Assembly: GCA_963693285.1 (NCBI GenBank)
Contig: OY848918.1
Coordinates: forward strand, 2,673,501 to 2,737,500
Length of the DNA: 64,000 nucleotides
Source: Xestospongia muta
Lineage: Eukaryota > Porifera > Demospongiae > Haplosclerida > Petrosiidae
Direction: 5' to 3'
The translations under genes were made by a program, and so were the position numbers. Positions 33,209 through 45,909 of this stretch are shown here, one piece after another; position 1 is the first letter of the stretch; every line of letters starts with the position of its first letter. The notes beneath the pieces are model-generated. The model saw nothing but the letters and a program-made list of their open reading frames with translations. It did not search any database and was not told where the DNA came from.

Positions 33209-35991
33209 CTAATCTTCCTCATGTTGTGATGTTCCAACTATAAACAAAGGTGATGTTTCCCTCTCAATGTCAGTTGGTGGAACATCATGTATACCAGAGT
33301 TCTCCTGTTGACAGGACTAATATTAAAAATAAATACTAAACAAAATAAAGATAATATAATGTACCTCTTCTGAAGGAATTATAGATGGTTTATTTAGAAG
33401 GTCTTGTATTTCCATTTCTGCTCCTTTGATAGGTACAAAAAGATGTTGCTTTTGATGTGTTGATAACAATTCTTTAAAATTTGTTATTGATGATTCAAAT
33501 CTGTTAGTATAAACAGAAATAACAACTATAACAATTGAGTATAAATAAAGCAATGACATCACACATGTTAGCAACATATATGCTGTTCATAAATTACTAG
33601 TTATCAACTTATAATAGTAACTTCACAGATATTAAATATGCATATACCTTGCTTCTTCAGTGCTGTTGTGACATGATACACTGGGAAGTGGGTATGTATC
33701 TGAAAAGTTCATGTCATATACATACATATAAAAGGCTCTGCATATAAATAATTGTATATATCCTCTTCCTCATATTTTTCATATTTTTCTTGATGGAGAG
33801 AGGTGTTATTAAATTTATACATATCCTTACCACGTGACATGGTTTGAAAGTAAACACCATGATAGACATTACAAAGAGAACAGTATACACCACCTGATTC
33901 TTCCATTGGTTTTTGCTCAGATCTGGTAGATAAATCACTAGCTAGTGGAACTTCTGGTTTATAAGTACTATAAGAGAGAGAACACAACTATATGTCACTA
34001 GTTGTATATTATATAACTAACTTATGATCATGTGTGTTGTCATTGGTAGAGGTTTTATTGTGATGATCTCGAGTTAATAAATTCATCATTTTATCACCAA
34101 TATTGCTTAAAGTTATATCTTCTTGTTTTATAAGAACATCACAAATTTGTCTTAAAAATTGGACTGGATTATCATTACCAACAATCTGTCTTTGTAACTC
34201 TCCAACTATTTTGGTAGCTTTGTCATATGCTGTACCATTCATACTTGTTACATCATTTCTAACATGTGAAGCTAATAACTTCTCAGCAATAAGAGTATTA
34301 ACAATACGAAGAGGATCAGCTTCAATAGCATTACAAAGACTAGCAGAATGGACTTGAAATATCTCTGATGGATCACCATTGACTAACAAAAGTAGAAAGA
34401 GGTAATGATTGTTAAATGTACTGAGAGACTTACCAGATGACATGGTCTGTGAAGGTATAACATGATACTTATCATAAAGATGGTGGCATATACCATATAA
34501 TTCTTCTCATGATTGTTGCTCAGGATTGATGAAATGATACTTGATATGAACTGCCATATCAATTAGACCAATTTTACACAGAGCATAAACTAGAGGGTCT
34601 AATGGTTTTTTAAGGTTATTATCTTTCCATTGAAGTAATACTTCTCTAGTACATTGAAGGGATTCATAATATTTGTTTCAATATTATGAAGTTGACCTGG
34701 TATTAGACCAAGTTCATATCCAAAATTAAACCACTTTTCCTTCAAATTATCTTTATTTGTGATAACATGGAGTATATCCCCAAACGATGTCTCACTTGCT
34801 ATAGTGGATTATAAACAAAATACAATATATTAATTAATCATACCTTTAAATATTACATCTGTTTCTGATTTAAGAGATAAATGAGGACTCACAGACAAGG
34901 AAAGATGGTTATTTTCTGTGACTATCATAGAAAAATGGACTACATATCAACATGTACACATACCTTCTAGAATGATTGTAGCTGTAACAGGAGGAATAAC
35001 ACCATTGAATATGACAGTCACATATTGACTTCCCATATCACCTATATTTTTGTTAGCTTTAAACTCCAGTCGAAAACGAGGAGGATAGGACAGTCCCTCT
35101 TCCAGTACTTCAAGTGTTTCTATATTGTCATTTGTTACTTCTCCACCTTCACAACCCATCATCTTATAGTAATCAATGGAGTCCTCTGATATCTGTGATC
35201 ATGATGTAAGTATAAATAATGCTCAAAAAATAATATAGCTTACATAATCACAGTTAACTCCACAGGCTAACCAGTCCCAACCAAGCACATTACTAGGATC
35301 AAGAGAGAGAGAAATACAACCACATTCAGTGAACTTCACAGGATGTAAAGGGAGTGACAGGTTATAGCCCTCTCTATGACATTGTTCCTTTATCATCTGT
35401 ATGTATAGATGTACATAAAATTGAGGTAATTGGCAAAACTAACTTTCATACAACCTTTTTGTTGATACAAAAAGCTAAATTCTACAAATAAAGTATCATT
35501 TTCTCTCTTATCAGCTTGAGCTATGAGATATTTCTTTGGTATCTCTCTGTATGTATTGCCTTTAGTAGCAATACAATTAGAACAAAAGTGAGGAGCAAGA
35601 ATTTTGACAAGAGTAGACTCAATGGTCACTTGGTTTTCATAGTTTTGTTTAAAAGTAAACGTTTTGTCACTTCTAAAATCTTCATCATCTGCTGTTAGTA
35701 GATATAGTTGGTTATTAGTATCCTCCATATTAGACACATCAACGTGATGAGGTATATATAATTCAGCTGGTTTTATTAACTGACAGTTGTTATATATCCA
35801 TACAATAGGAGAGACTGGAATATAATCATCTTCAAACTTAAATTTATCACTAAACAAACAGACACCAAACCTGACAGTAGCTGTATGTTCTATAGCTCAT
35901 TCTGGTATAATGAGAGTAACACCATATTGACTACAATGATGTACTAAACCAGTAGTAGGGACTTCAAACACTGTTGGTTCTTTAAATATAT
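33209..35991 (-). pseudogene. ZU5 - Death - CARD-like gene, broken
   Basis: Exons from high to low: ZU5 domain (35991 to about 35430, with HHCSQYGVTLIIPE, FKFEDDYIPVSPIVWIY and LLTADDEDF); two further exons (about 35390-35235 and 35194-34964, SYPPRFRLEFKANKN) that probably form the UPA-like part; a Death-domain exon (about 34800-34520, KWFNFGYELGLIPGQLHNIE); a CARD-like helical exon (about 34400-34020, IVNTLIAEKLLASHVRNDV); then two short exons and the terminal exons ending GTSQHEED at 33209. An in-frame TGA interrupts ZU5 near 35904 (IIPE-stop-AIEH), and the Death exon shifts frame by one base near 34664. ZU5/Death proteins act in UNC5-, ankyrin- and PIDD-like signalling (family knowledge). 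The breaks may mean a dead gene, or a shortened one starting downstream. Confidence 0.65.
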
Positions 35992-36159
35992 CTATTATGA
36001 AAGAAATAATCATACATTATGTTGAAGTCATCATTATGATATAGTATTAAGTTAAGTATATGTATCATTTCATCAATTTGTAATTTCCCAGTACACTTCT
36101 TAATATTAATAGATAAGAAAGGTCATAATTTTCATGTATTCTAACATTTTACACCTGTA

Positions 36160-36230
36160 TATATGATGTACTAAACCAGTAGTAGTGACTTTAAACACTG
36201 TCAGTTCTCTAAATATAGCTATTATGAAAG
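36160..36230 (-). pseudogene. Duplicate of the ZU5 exon edge
   Basis: A stretch reading antisense to GTACTAAACCAGTAGTAGTG and ATTATGAAAG repeats the exon start and intron end found at 35940-36000. It is a small local duplication without its own gene. Confidence 0.6.
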
Positions 36231-36239
36231 TAAAGTCAT

Positions 36240-37550
36240 TATAAATAATTGCTAGGTCATATTGAATACGAACAAAGCATGTCATTTTCTTATGTCCTAA
36301 GATTGTTAAAGTTATAAACCATTTGTTAGGTATTTCTTTTCATATATTGTTACTATTACTGTATGCAACTTTTAAGAGTGACAAATGGAATTTAAGCACA
36401 TAAAGTAACTGCTAATATACATTGCAACTAACAACTGAGCTCCTCTAAATGGACATGACTGATCAAAGCAGGTAAGAATCTGAAACTCAAAGAGCCACCT
36501 CTCCAATCTTCAAAATAAGCAAATTCTAGATTAAATAAATTATGTTGATTCCTTAAAGCAACAACAGTACCATCAAAATAATCTTACGACAACTTTAATA
36601 ATTATAATTTGTTAATGCAAGGATAATAAAAGGATCAATAATGGATGAATGGAATGGATGGATAGACAGATAGATATATTAGAAATAAATATAACACCTC
36701 CATATATTGTTACCTGTTATCATTCTGTAGTCATTATAGAAGTATTTTTCATGTTGTGATATTCTAATTACAGAAGATATTTTATTTTCAGAGTCAGTAG
36801 ATGGAATATCATGTATTATAGAGTTCTTGTGATGAGAAAACTAATGTCAAAAGGTAAACAAGAATATAAAATGTCAATTTAATCAGTAACACATTTTGAA
36901 ATGGATAGCAGACAATACAAAATGCTAGAATGCAGGACATTGGAGTTTGGTAATGTACTTGGACAGCCAAGGACTACTTTGTACATACACTCTTTAGCAA
37001 AGATCAAAATACTATAATAAACACTGTATTGGTATGTGTGTATATTGTCAGTATTTTCTAGAACATTGGAGTGGAGTACAGTAATGTTGTCTGAGGCCCA
37101 GTCAAAGACTATGTTTTATTTTTCCATATAAACTGTTTTGGTTAATAGTAGCTACAAATACTATATATGAATAACATATACTCAATTTACCAAAACTAGA
37201 CACTAGTTGTACAACAGAGATGTTGTAATAGTAATTGAAATGTAACTGATTACATAATTAATAACAAGCAATTGTAATGTAATTAATAGTTAATAATAAT
37301 AATAATAATTAAAATAATTATTAATAATTATTAATAATTATTAATGGTAATGGTGAGTAATTAATTATGTAATTATTTAGGAATTTTTTGGTACTAATGT
37401 TAATTGTAATGATAATTTGGTATATTCACAAGTAATGGTAATATGTTTCATGATTTGGTAACAGTAATGAAAATGGTAATTGGGTAATAAGTAATGGTAA
37501 TTGCATACATTAGTTGATAAAGGATAAGGATAGATGACAACATGTTACCT
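36240..37550. other. Gene-free stretch
   Basis: AT-rich sequence with TAA/ATTA-rich simple repeats (about 37250-37350) and GGTAATTG-like motifs. I see no exon I can support, although upstream non-coding exons of the 33-kb gene or 3' ends of the type II gene could lie here. Confidence 0.4.
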
Positions 37551-37555
37551 ACTAT

Positions 37556-40500
37556 AGATGATATGTTATCATTATAAGGTTCATTTCCACTCTAAATATA
37601 TAATATTATAAAATATAATTACAATATTATTACAAACTTTGTGATATACTTCAGCTGTTCTTGTTTCTAGACAACCAGGTACAACATATGATGACTGATT
37701 ACCAGTTGGATCTGTCATGGTGATGGGTTCTGGTTCACCATGACAGATCCAACTGGGAATCAGTCATCATATGTTGTACCTAGTCATCTAGAAACAAGAG
37801 CAGCTGAAGTATGTCACAAATCATTAATAATTATTAATGGTAATGGTGAGTAATTAACAATAGCCCTATATTAAAATAAAAGATAGATGGAGAGAGAGAA
37901 AGAGAGAGAGAGTATACCACACTCACTGGTATTGTTGTATCTTCATCAATATAACTAAATTCTGTTTCAGTTGTTAGTCCACCAGTGATCTCTTTTTTTG
38001 GCTGTTTTCAAAGACATTCTCTGTGTGATCTTCTTTAATAGACATTATTAATGGATAATTAATGGTAGTTAACTATAATGAGATGACATCAAGTCAAGTG
38101 TTGTAGTAATATGTCATACCTCATTAGGTATAGTCATGACAACATTATTCTGTCTCATTTCAGATGAAGGATTCCATTTTGGATTAGGAGGAATTTGAAG
38201 TTTTGATTGTCCTCTAGTATCTTCAGCTTTAATTGGTTTATGAAGTTGACTTTGTTGTGAAACCATTTCACTTCCAACAATATTTTAAAAAACATTCTCT
38301 GTGTGGTCTTCTTTAATAGACACAGGTGTAACTGGAATTGGTACAACTTCACTAGATGACTAAATATTCATTCATTACTAACTTCTAATTTCTATAGTAT
38401 TAATTACCTGATTATTATTAGATCCTTCTTCAACAACTATTGACTGGTAGCTTAATTCAGTATCATCTGCTGTTGGTTTTCCAGAAGAGAATGGAAGATT
38501 GGGATAATTATTTTCAAACTAGAATGAAGATTAATGTATTTCATCTTGTACTTTCTACAAATACTATTACTTGTGCTATGTTTGCTTCTAATATTGCTTT
38601 AACTTCACTGATATTGAGAAGAGAAGATGTTAGTCTTTCAGTGATCTTTTCATCATTGGATGTCTGTTTGTTAGTATCTGATGTCTTGTTAGGTTTAGCT
38701 GGTATAGGAGATTTCAGTGTTACTGGATCATAATGAAGTAATGTTGTACTTTCAGAATAATCAGAATTGACAGTAGAGATGGCAGTAGAGTTATCACTAT
38801 GATATTAGTAATGATAGAGTCATTAGTAAAATATCATTATGTACCCAGTATTATGTGTGGATGGTGTTATTCCAGATACAATTTGAATTCCAGAGGATTT
38901 AGTAGCTAAGTCTACAGTGAACGTGATATAGTAGAAATGTTATTACATACCTTGACTAGTTGTGACCGTTTTCTCCTTTACACTATACGTTACTTCAACA
39001 TTAGTCAGTATTGAATTATCTATAAACAATTCCATTAAATGATATACAACATATTAATTAACTTACTCTTCTTTCTCTTATAATAATGTAGTACACAACA
39101 ACATCACAGTAATAATACAACAATCAATATGAAACCAACAATACCAACAACATAATACCCTAATACACAAATAGTGTAATAGTCATTATTACATTAACTT
39201 AAACTTACATATTGGTGTTGATGTAGTTGATAACAATGTAATATTTACACTACTAGTTGGTATAGGAGTTGTTGCCAAGGTAACTATATCATAAAAATAA
39301 AAAAAATAGCTAGCACTACATGTAAAGGACCATTTCTTATATTGCAAACTACTTGAACACATAGAATATAATGCATACAATATTTGTTCATAGTGAAAGA
39401 ATTAAAGAGGAGAAAGACTAAATAGATCATATAAATACTTGACAAATACCAACTCTCACCTGCTATGAGGTCATTCTAAGCAGGAAACTAATAACCATTC
39501 TTCTTATAAAGTAATTGGTTTCCTGTTTGTAATGACTCCACAACAAAGGTAATGAAAATAATGATGTCAACTATCACTTCAATCAAAATTCAATCTTGTT
39601 TTTTTTCTATCAACAATCAACTATTATTATTCAAACTATTACACTCTTTATAAGTCATTGAAATCAAAAACATGTCTAATATCACTAACCACTTATTGAA
39701 ATATTATCTTGATCTTTACAGCCTAGGATCACTGTTAATGATCTCTGAGCAACTTCTAATGACTTGTTAACTCTACCATATCTATCCCAGATATATACAT
39801 ATATTGTATATGTTCCATTATTAGTCAGACATGTACTACTGTTATCAACAGCATATAAACTAGTAGATGAGAGACGATGTATGTTCTGACTAAATAAAAA
39901 ATCTCCTGTGTCATTAAATACTTCAATAGTACATCCTTTAGCTTGTGATCCAGTTAAGAAAGTACAGTTGATAATAAAGTATCCTGTTGAGGTATCTTCA
40001 GATATGATAACCTCTTGTACTTCATATGTACCTATATAATATACAGAGTATTGAGAAAATGACATATATAAGTTATATAGTAGTAACTTACTAAAATTAT
40101 TAATTAATATTATATTTGATAAGTTCAAATTAGACCAGATAAAATGAGCTGAACAATTAAACTGATCAAGAGGACACACAAGATGTACTCCTTCATTTAT
40201 TGTAATATTTTCCATTATTAGTTACAGTAATATTATAATCACTGTAATTAGAGTAATGTCCACATGTTATATTAACAGATAAATGAGTAAGATATGATGG
40301 AGTACAATCAACATCAATAACCTGTATATAGAGGATAGGATCAATTTAATTAGAGTAAAGACCACTAACTTGTGCTCTAAAAATAACAACAGCATTATGT
40401 GGATTATCAGGATCAACTTCAATATGATAATGTGTTAATACTATCTGTGGAACTAAGGACAGTATTAATGACATAGTATATAGTGATATTACCTAATGAA

Positions 40501-40721
40501 GTATTGAAATAGTACATTGTCTCATTTCCAGTACTAGCCCCATTAGTAGTTCATATAGTTACTGTATATATCTCATTAGATATAATGATATCACTTAGTA
40601 GATAATATATACTAGTACTAGTAGTGATGTTAGTAATGTTAAGTTCTAATATAATAATAGTATAATAGAGTATAGGACAACCAGGTAGACTTGGAGGAGG
40701 TAACCATGTCAACAGAACACC
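37556..40721 (-). pseudogene. Type II receptor with long ITIM-like tail, multiply broken
   Basis: FN3-like exon (acceptor at 40721, VLLTWLPPPSLPGCP) with an in-frame TGA near 40552. A short exon (about 40440-40375) is followed by an Ig-like exon (about 40325-40105) with a one-base insertion near 40205. The next domain (about 40030-39690, STGYFIINCTFLTGSQAKGC) is open. A Thr/Ser stalk (39290-39210) and a membrane exon follow (39165-39060, YYVVGIVGFILIVVLLL, then TGA before a run of Cys). Tail exons then run to about 37560 and contain LLHYDPV and ELSYQSIV, both fitting the ITIM consensus, plus FSYIDE and SSYVVPG. The signal-peptide exon is not found. Three breaks argue that it is a pseudogene, but the tail preserves what an intact relative would look like. 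Confidence 0.55.
37652..37809. repeat. Inverted duplication of a tail exon (158-bp hairpin)
   Basis: ACTTCAGCTGTTCTTGTTTC on the left is mirrored by GAAACAAGAGCAGCTGAAGT on the right, with about 73-bp arms pairing nearly throughout around GATGGGTTCTGGTT. The left arm is the coding exon of the type II tail (SSYVVPGCLETRTAEV on the minus strand). The right arm is its flipped copy, so any transcript through it would fold into a long hairpin. Confidence 0.85.
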
Positions 40722-41336
40722 TGTACAGTTTAATGTACTAGTTATAATATTAAAATTAATATCAATATATTAATATTATATTATATGACATCAATATTAA
40801 TAATTACTACATGAACTAACATGTGACATTAGCTGGTAACATTAATTTTTAACAAGATTATTGTAATAGATTGAGAGCATTGTGTTAAATAATAATTTAA
40901 AATGATAAGATAAGAAGTAACACTAATAACACTATAAGACAAAATATATTGTGGTACCTCCATATCATACACTACATGATATAATTACATACAATACTTC
41001 TTATGGATTCTCCTTCTACAATGTCAATAATATAATATAATATGCTGAGTATTAAGGAGTTACTGTAATACACTGATATGATAAGTAGTGTTTGATTGAG
41101 TAACACTGTCATTGTTGTTGATATCACTATAACTATTATAATGTCAATATTATAATACTAGTAGTATATAGTTCATATTATAATAAGACCATGAGGTAAT
41201 GAGTGTCAAATAAATTTTGTAAAAGTTTCCAGTACATGTCACTAATAACAAAGTGAACAATTACTATTTTCGTATAAAATATTAATTCAATAAAAAATTT
41301 GTTCATTAATTATATAGTAGTTGATTCTATTAATAG

Positions 41337-42590
41337 TTAATTACTAGCCAAATTTTCATAATCATCATTTTCTTGTTGTTGTTGTTCACCAGGTAATACT
41401 TCATACATTATATCATCATTTCTATTCACTGATGTAGCATATGATACATTATGTTGTGTAGTAAGTACTGGTTCATATGCTATATTAGACTGTGCTATAA
41501 TGTCAGGATATATTGTAGGATAATCATAAGTTGGTACATTGTTATCTAAATATAAAAAATATTATATATACTATTATATTAATATTTATTACCTTTTTGT
41601 TTTCGTTTTAAGTAGACAATACAGAATATACTAAATATTATAACAGCTGTCAGTATGGAAAAGATCACACTAGCTACTATAACTGACACCATCAATGTTG
41701 AAATAGTAGTAGTACTAGTACTAGTAGTAGCTAATAATAAATTAATATATTAATTAATATTACTATAATATATAACATACCAGTTATTAACTGTTTATTA
41801 ACTACAAGAGAAAATGTATAACTGACATCTCGAAACGAACATGTGTAGTTAGCAGTGTCTTCAACTTGAGGGTTTGTGATGTTAAGTATATTACCAGATA
41901 TGACATCAGAAGGAATAGGTACTCTATTGCTACGTCTAAATAGATATATCAATGATGTCATTATGACATATCATACATGACTTACGTCCATGTGACATTA
42001 GACGGAGCTCCTCCAGTATCTAAACTACATATCAGATCTAAACCATTACCAACTGTAACAGGTCCATTGATTGTACTAGTTATTACAACTTTTAATTCTA
42101 AAAACAATATTAAAATACAAATTGTGACCACACCCATTTATTATTACCTAATGTGGTAAAGTTGACAGTTGGACTGATAAGTTGTGGACAATTATTATTT
42201 CTAATTCTGATCAATCGGATTTCATAATCAGTATCTGGCATTAAGTCAGTAAACATGTACTGGGATACACTAGAAGTAAACATTTTCTCTCTAGTACTAG
42301 ACCAATCTCGACCTGTTGACAAATTATAATAAATTATCTTTTACTGTTGTACATACCTTGTAGTCGATATTGTAGATGCTGGTCTAGATTCTCAGAGGAT
42401 GGAGTCCACCTCACAGTAGCTTGTAATGCAATAATATTTGATACAGAGGGTTGTAGAGGAGCATCTGGTCACATGACTATCACATGATTATTAGGGAAAA
42501 TAGAGAGCAAACCTGTTGTTTTTGATATAGTAGTGTTAGGACTTTGTCCACCCTCTATATTAGAGGCAGCAACACTTACACTGTGTGTGT

Positions 42591-42651
<61 letters not shown>

Positions 42652-45581
42652 CTACACATAATATCATAGACAAGACTTACCTGTATCTATTTGAGTTCAT
42701 AAGTGGTTCTACTATATATATCAGGTTAGATGGTCCTAAGTTACCATGTAGTATATAGTCCTCAGCTGGTGTAACATTATCATTTCTTACATACACTTGA
42801 TAACTTGATATATTTTGTCCACCATTTTCTGAAGGTGGTTGCCATGACACACATAAAGAGTCAGGATAAGAAGTAATGCTCAGCATATTAACAGCTAATG
42901 GAGCTAGAAAGAAGAAAAATAGATCAATAGATTCAGAAATGGATACATAACTATGATCTTACAAACACATCCATTACCATCCATAATAAGAAACCTAAAC
43001 CAATATGTCCTTGTATGGACATATATGTCAGATCATCTTCATTAAAATACTATGATATGGTTCCTTCTAAAAATAGAAGTTACTACATTTGGTAATGACC
43101 TGTTGTCATTACAATGGTGAAGATATTTAATTAATTCTCACAATGTTTGCAATTTGAAAAGTAAATGGATAAAAATATGAGGTGCTTTTTGGTATAACTT
43201 GACTGTTGATATAACAACATCTCCTATGATGACATCACTGTGTGTCATAGAGTTAATAATGTTAGGTTTGGTTTAGGGTTTAGGTGATGTCATCATAGTC
43301 AAGTTACACCAAAAACCACCCAAAATATGTGACAAATGGACACATAAAATGACTTAATGGATGTATAGTGTAAACGATATGGATACACAAACTAGTAAAT
43401 ACACATATAAAACAGTAACTTACAATCAAAATCAGTTCTTGTTGTCACACTGTTACTATCAGGACTCCTTCCAACACTATTATTAGCATATACAGTCACA
43501 TTGTAATATGTACCCTTCATTAGATCACCAATATCAACAGTAGTGAGTGGAGCTAATACAATCACAGATAACATTAACTGTGACTGATCTACTGGAACAT
43601 ATGTCACTGTAAAAGACTGCACTGGTATCTGTGTAAATGGATCTCTGTTATCCTATATAAATAAGTAGGAGTGACATAATAATGATGACATATAGTTAAT
43701 TGATCATAACATAATTGGACAATTGCAGCTGTAATATTGACAGTTTGTCAAGTCAAGTTATAACATGATATAGTAGCATTAACAGTAACTATATATTAGG
43801 AGGTAGGAGTAGTGACTATATTAGGTAGTACATTAGCTTATAGGATGATAGAACTATTTATAATGATTGCTAGCAGTAACACTGTTGGAAGTTAGTCATA
43901 TGAGTGATATAATGTATATATATTGTAATATAGACTTACAGTCCATGATACCCTCAAAGCATTTGAGTTGATTGCAGTGACAGTATTAAGAGTAGGAGGA
44001 TTAGGAACTGAGATAGAATGAGATAGAGACTGAAATGAATATTATTAACTTAACTTACCTAGTGGTGCAGTTTCAATAATTACACTCACTGGTATACTAG
44101 TACCTACTATATTACTAACAGTAGTAATAACAATAACAGTAAAATTATATGTTGTAAATGGTTGAAGGTCTGATATAGTTGTCTCTGTTCCAGGGACTGG
44201 CCCTTTCTTATCAGAGTCAGAACTATTATTAACAGCTTCATGTTATATTAACTCCAATAATATCAGCATTGCCATTAAAACCATAAGATCAGGTCAGTTT
44301 AATAGAACTAGTACCACTTAGTTGGGCAGTTAATGAAGTAACAGGAGAAGGAGCAACTAGAGGGAGAGAGAGAGTGAAAGAAAGAAATTTATAATCTATG
44401 TTGACCTAATATAACTAACCTTGTACAGTGATATTAAATGTAGAACTGTCTATACCAATTATATTTTCTGTTACACACACATAATTTCCACTGTCTTCTA
44501 GTCCTTGAAGACTCAAAGTTAACTCAGTATATGTAGATTGAGTATTGACTGAAATATGAATGAAGTTATCAGGATCAAGGACAGTCCCATTATGTTGCCA
44601 TGTTACATTTTCAGGAGCAGGGTTCCCATCAAATGTACAGTTAATAGTAACCATGTTTCCCACAGGTAATGTTGAACTAGCAGGAGTGATAGAAGTGATA
44701 ACAACAGGATCTAAAATTAAAGAAAGATATCAAAACTAAGAACTCAGAGAAAATGAACACATCAACAATACAAGGTGATCAAAGAATATTAACTTACATT
44801 GTACATTAATAGTGACATTGGACATAGTAATGTCTGGTACAATATCTTTAGTTGATTGACAGATATAGAGTCCACTAGATTGTCTTTGAATGTTATTGAA
44901 TGGCAAGTTAAGAGGAGGAGAATCGTCTTTATTTGTTAGTTCACCACTAGTACTGTTGAACCATTGATAGAATGTAGTTCCAACATTAGAATTACCAGGA
45001 TTATCACATGAGAGGGTAAGAGCTGTACCTTCTTTAACATCTATTATACCATTATGAGACAAGGTGGGATTTCTGAAGACTATTATATAAATAAAAATAG
45101 TATACAACAATATAATATATTGTAATTTAACTTACTAAACTCAGTAATAGTAATGCTATGTGAACCTCGTGATGGTGAACTACAACTTACAATATCCCCA
45201 ACATTTAGTACATTATCAGGATCTGGTAGTTTTAAAACAACAGAAGCGCCAACGTTCTCAATAACAACACTTCCATTCATATCACCATTAGTTAAATTAT
45301 TGCCATTTAAGGACCATACAACATCACATGTTGGAACTCCTGTTAGAAAACAACATGCTAAACATATCACAGGAGCACTAAGTGGGGCAGGATATGACCC
45401 ACTGCTACTAAAACTATTAGTATTATCATTATTACATGATTGACCTTGTACATCACCTACAGTACAAAGAAGACAGTATAGAATTCAACAATAATAGTAT
45501 ACATTACTGGTAGACCTCATAACTAATGATAAACCTACCTAATACTAGGACAACTGATATAAAGTAGAACACAAGACACAT
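41337..45581 (-). CDS. Ig/FN3 receptor with ITAM tail, paralog 5 (FN3-1 exon broken)
   Basis: Same exon plan as paralogs 2 and 4. ATG 45581 starts the signal peptide (MCLVFYFISVVLVLG). Ig1 (about 45465-45137, ICLACC type), Ig2 and Ig3 (to about 44418), FN3-2 to FN3-4, membrane-proximal Ig, membrane exon (about 41735-41605) and tail are open. The tail ends at 41337 with YEVL-x11-YENL. Exon 5 (FN3-1, about 44363-44057) has a TGG-to-TGA change (L-T-stop-S-Y-G, near 44288) and a 2-base deletion near 44242. This exon begins and ends in phase 1, so skipping it would leave a receptor of about 800 residues in frame. Otherwise the gene is dead. Intron 7 carries the same MITE as paralog 4. Confidence 0.75.
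42594..42649. repeat. (GA)n microsatellite in paralog 5
   Basis: A GA run of about 55 bp at the same exon 9 edge as in paralog 4, but longer. Confidence 0.85.
43180..43321. mobile_element. 142-bp MITE in intron 7 of paralog 5
   Basis: Same element and same insertion site as at 28231-28372. The flanking AAAATATG copies are at 43172-43179 and 43322-43329. The shared site shows the insertion predates the split of paralogs 4 and 5. Confidence 0.85.
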
Positions 45582-45617
45582 AGCTTCTTGTTTACTTGTT
45601 TACTTCCTTATTTCTAT

Positions 45618-45737
45618 CACCTCAGTACCAGTAGGAATGGTTACCACACTCACCTCAGTACCAGTAGGAATGGTTACCTCACTCACCTCAGTACTGGTAG
45701 GAATGGTTACCACACTCACTTCAGTAACAGCAGGAAG
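45618..45737. repeat. 33-bp tandem repeat, about 3.6 copies, upstream of paralog 5
   Basis: Units beginning CACCTCAGTACCAGTAGGAA and ending GGTTACCACACT repeat with few changes immediately 5' of the start codon of paralog 5. Paralog 3 has about two decayed units at the same place. Confidence 0.85.
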
Positions 45738-45832
45738 CCGATCTCTACTTACCAGTTACCACACTAGCTCTCGTAAGCTTTGTGCAGAACCTAGCTCTCC
45801 CCAATGCTCTAACTAGGAATGTCATACTAGTA

Positions 45833-45874
45833 TAGCTAGACCCTCCCTCCTTCCGAAGGAGGGAGGGTCTAGCT
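45833..45874. repeat. 42-bp perfect palindrome
   Basis: TAGCTAGACCCTCCCTCCTTC is followed at once by CG-centred complement (GAAGGAGGGAGGGTCTAGCT). Its GC-rich core stands out from the AT-rich surroundings. It lies between paralog 5 and segmental duplication copy B. It is probably the end-to-end remnant of a small mobile element. Confidence 0.85.
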
Positions 45875-45909
45875 ACGCGAGAGTAGGGATAAACTTTATC
45901 AGGATTTTT

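Noticed and set aside
37260..37350. TAA/ATTA-rich tract considered as a CRISPR-like or satellite array.
   Set aside because: Units are 3-7 bp and irregular with no spacers; it is simple-sequence DNA in a eukaryotic spacer.
40540..40570. Many inactivating stops are TGA (paralog 5, the 40-kb type II gene twice, both ZU5 genes), hinting at TGA recoding.
   Set aside because: Each is a lone change from a sense codon in a sister copy, most are accompanied by nearby frameshifts, and intact genes in the window end with TAA, TAG and TGA alike. Ordinary decay explains them.
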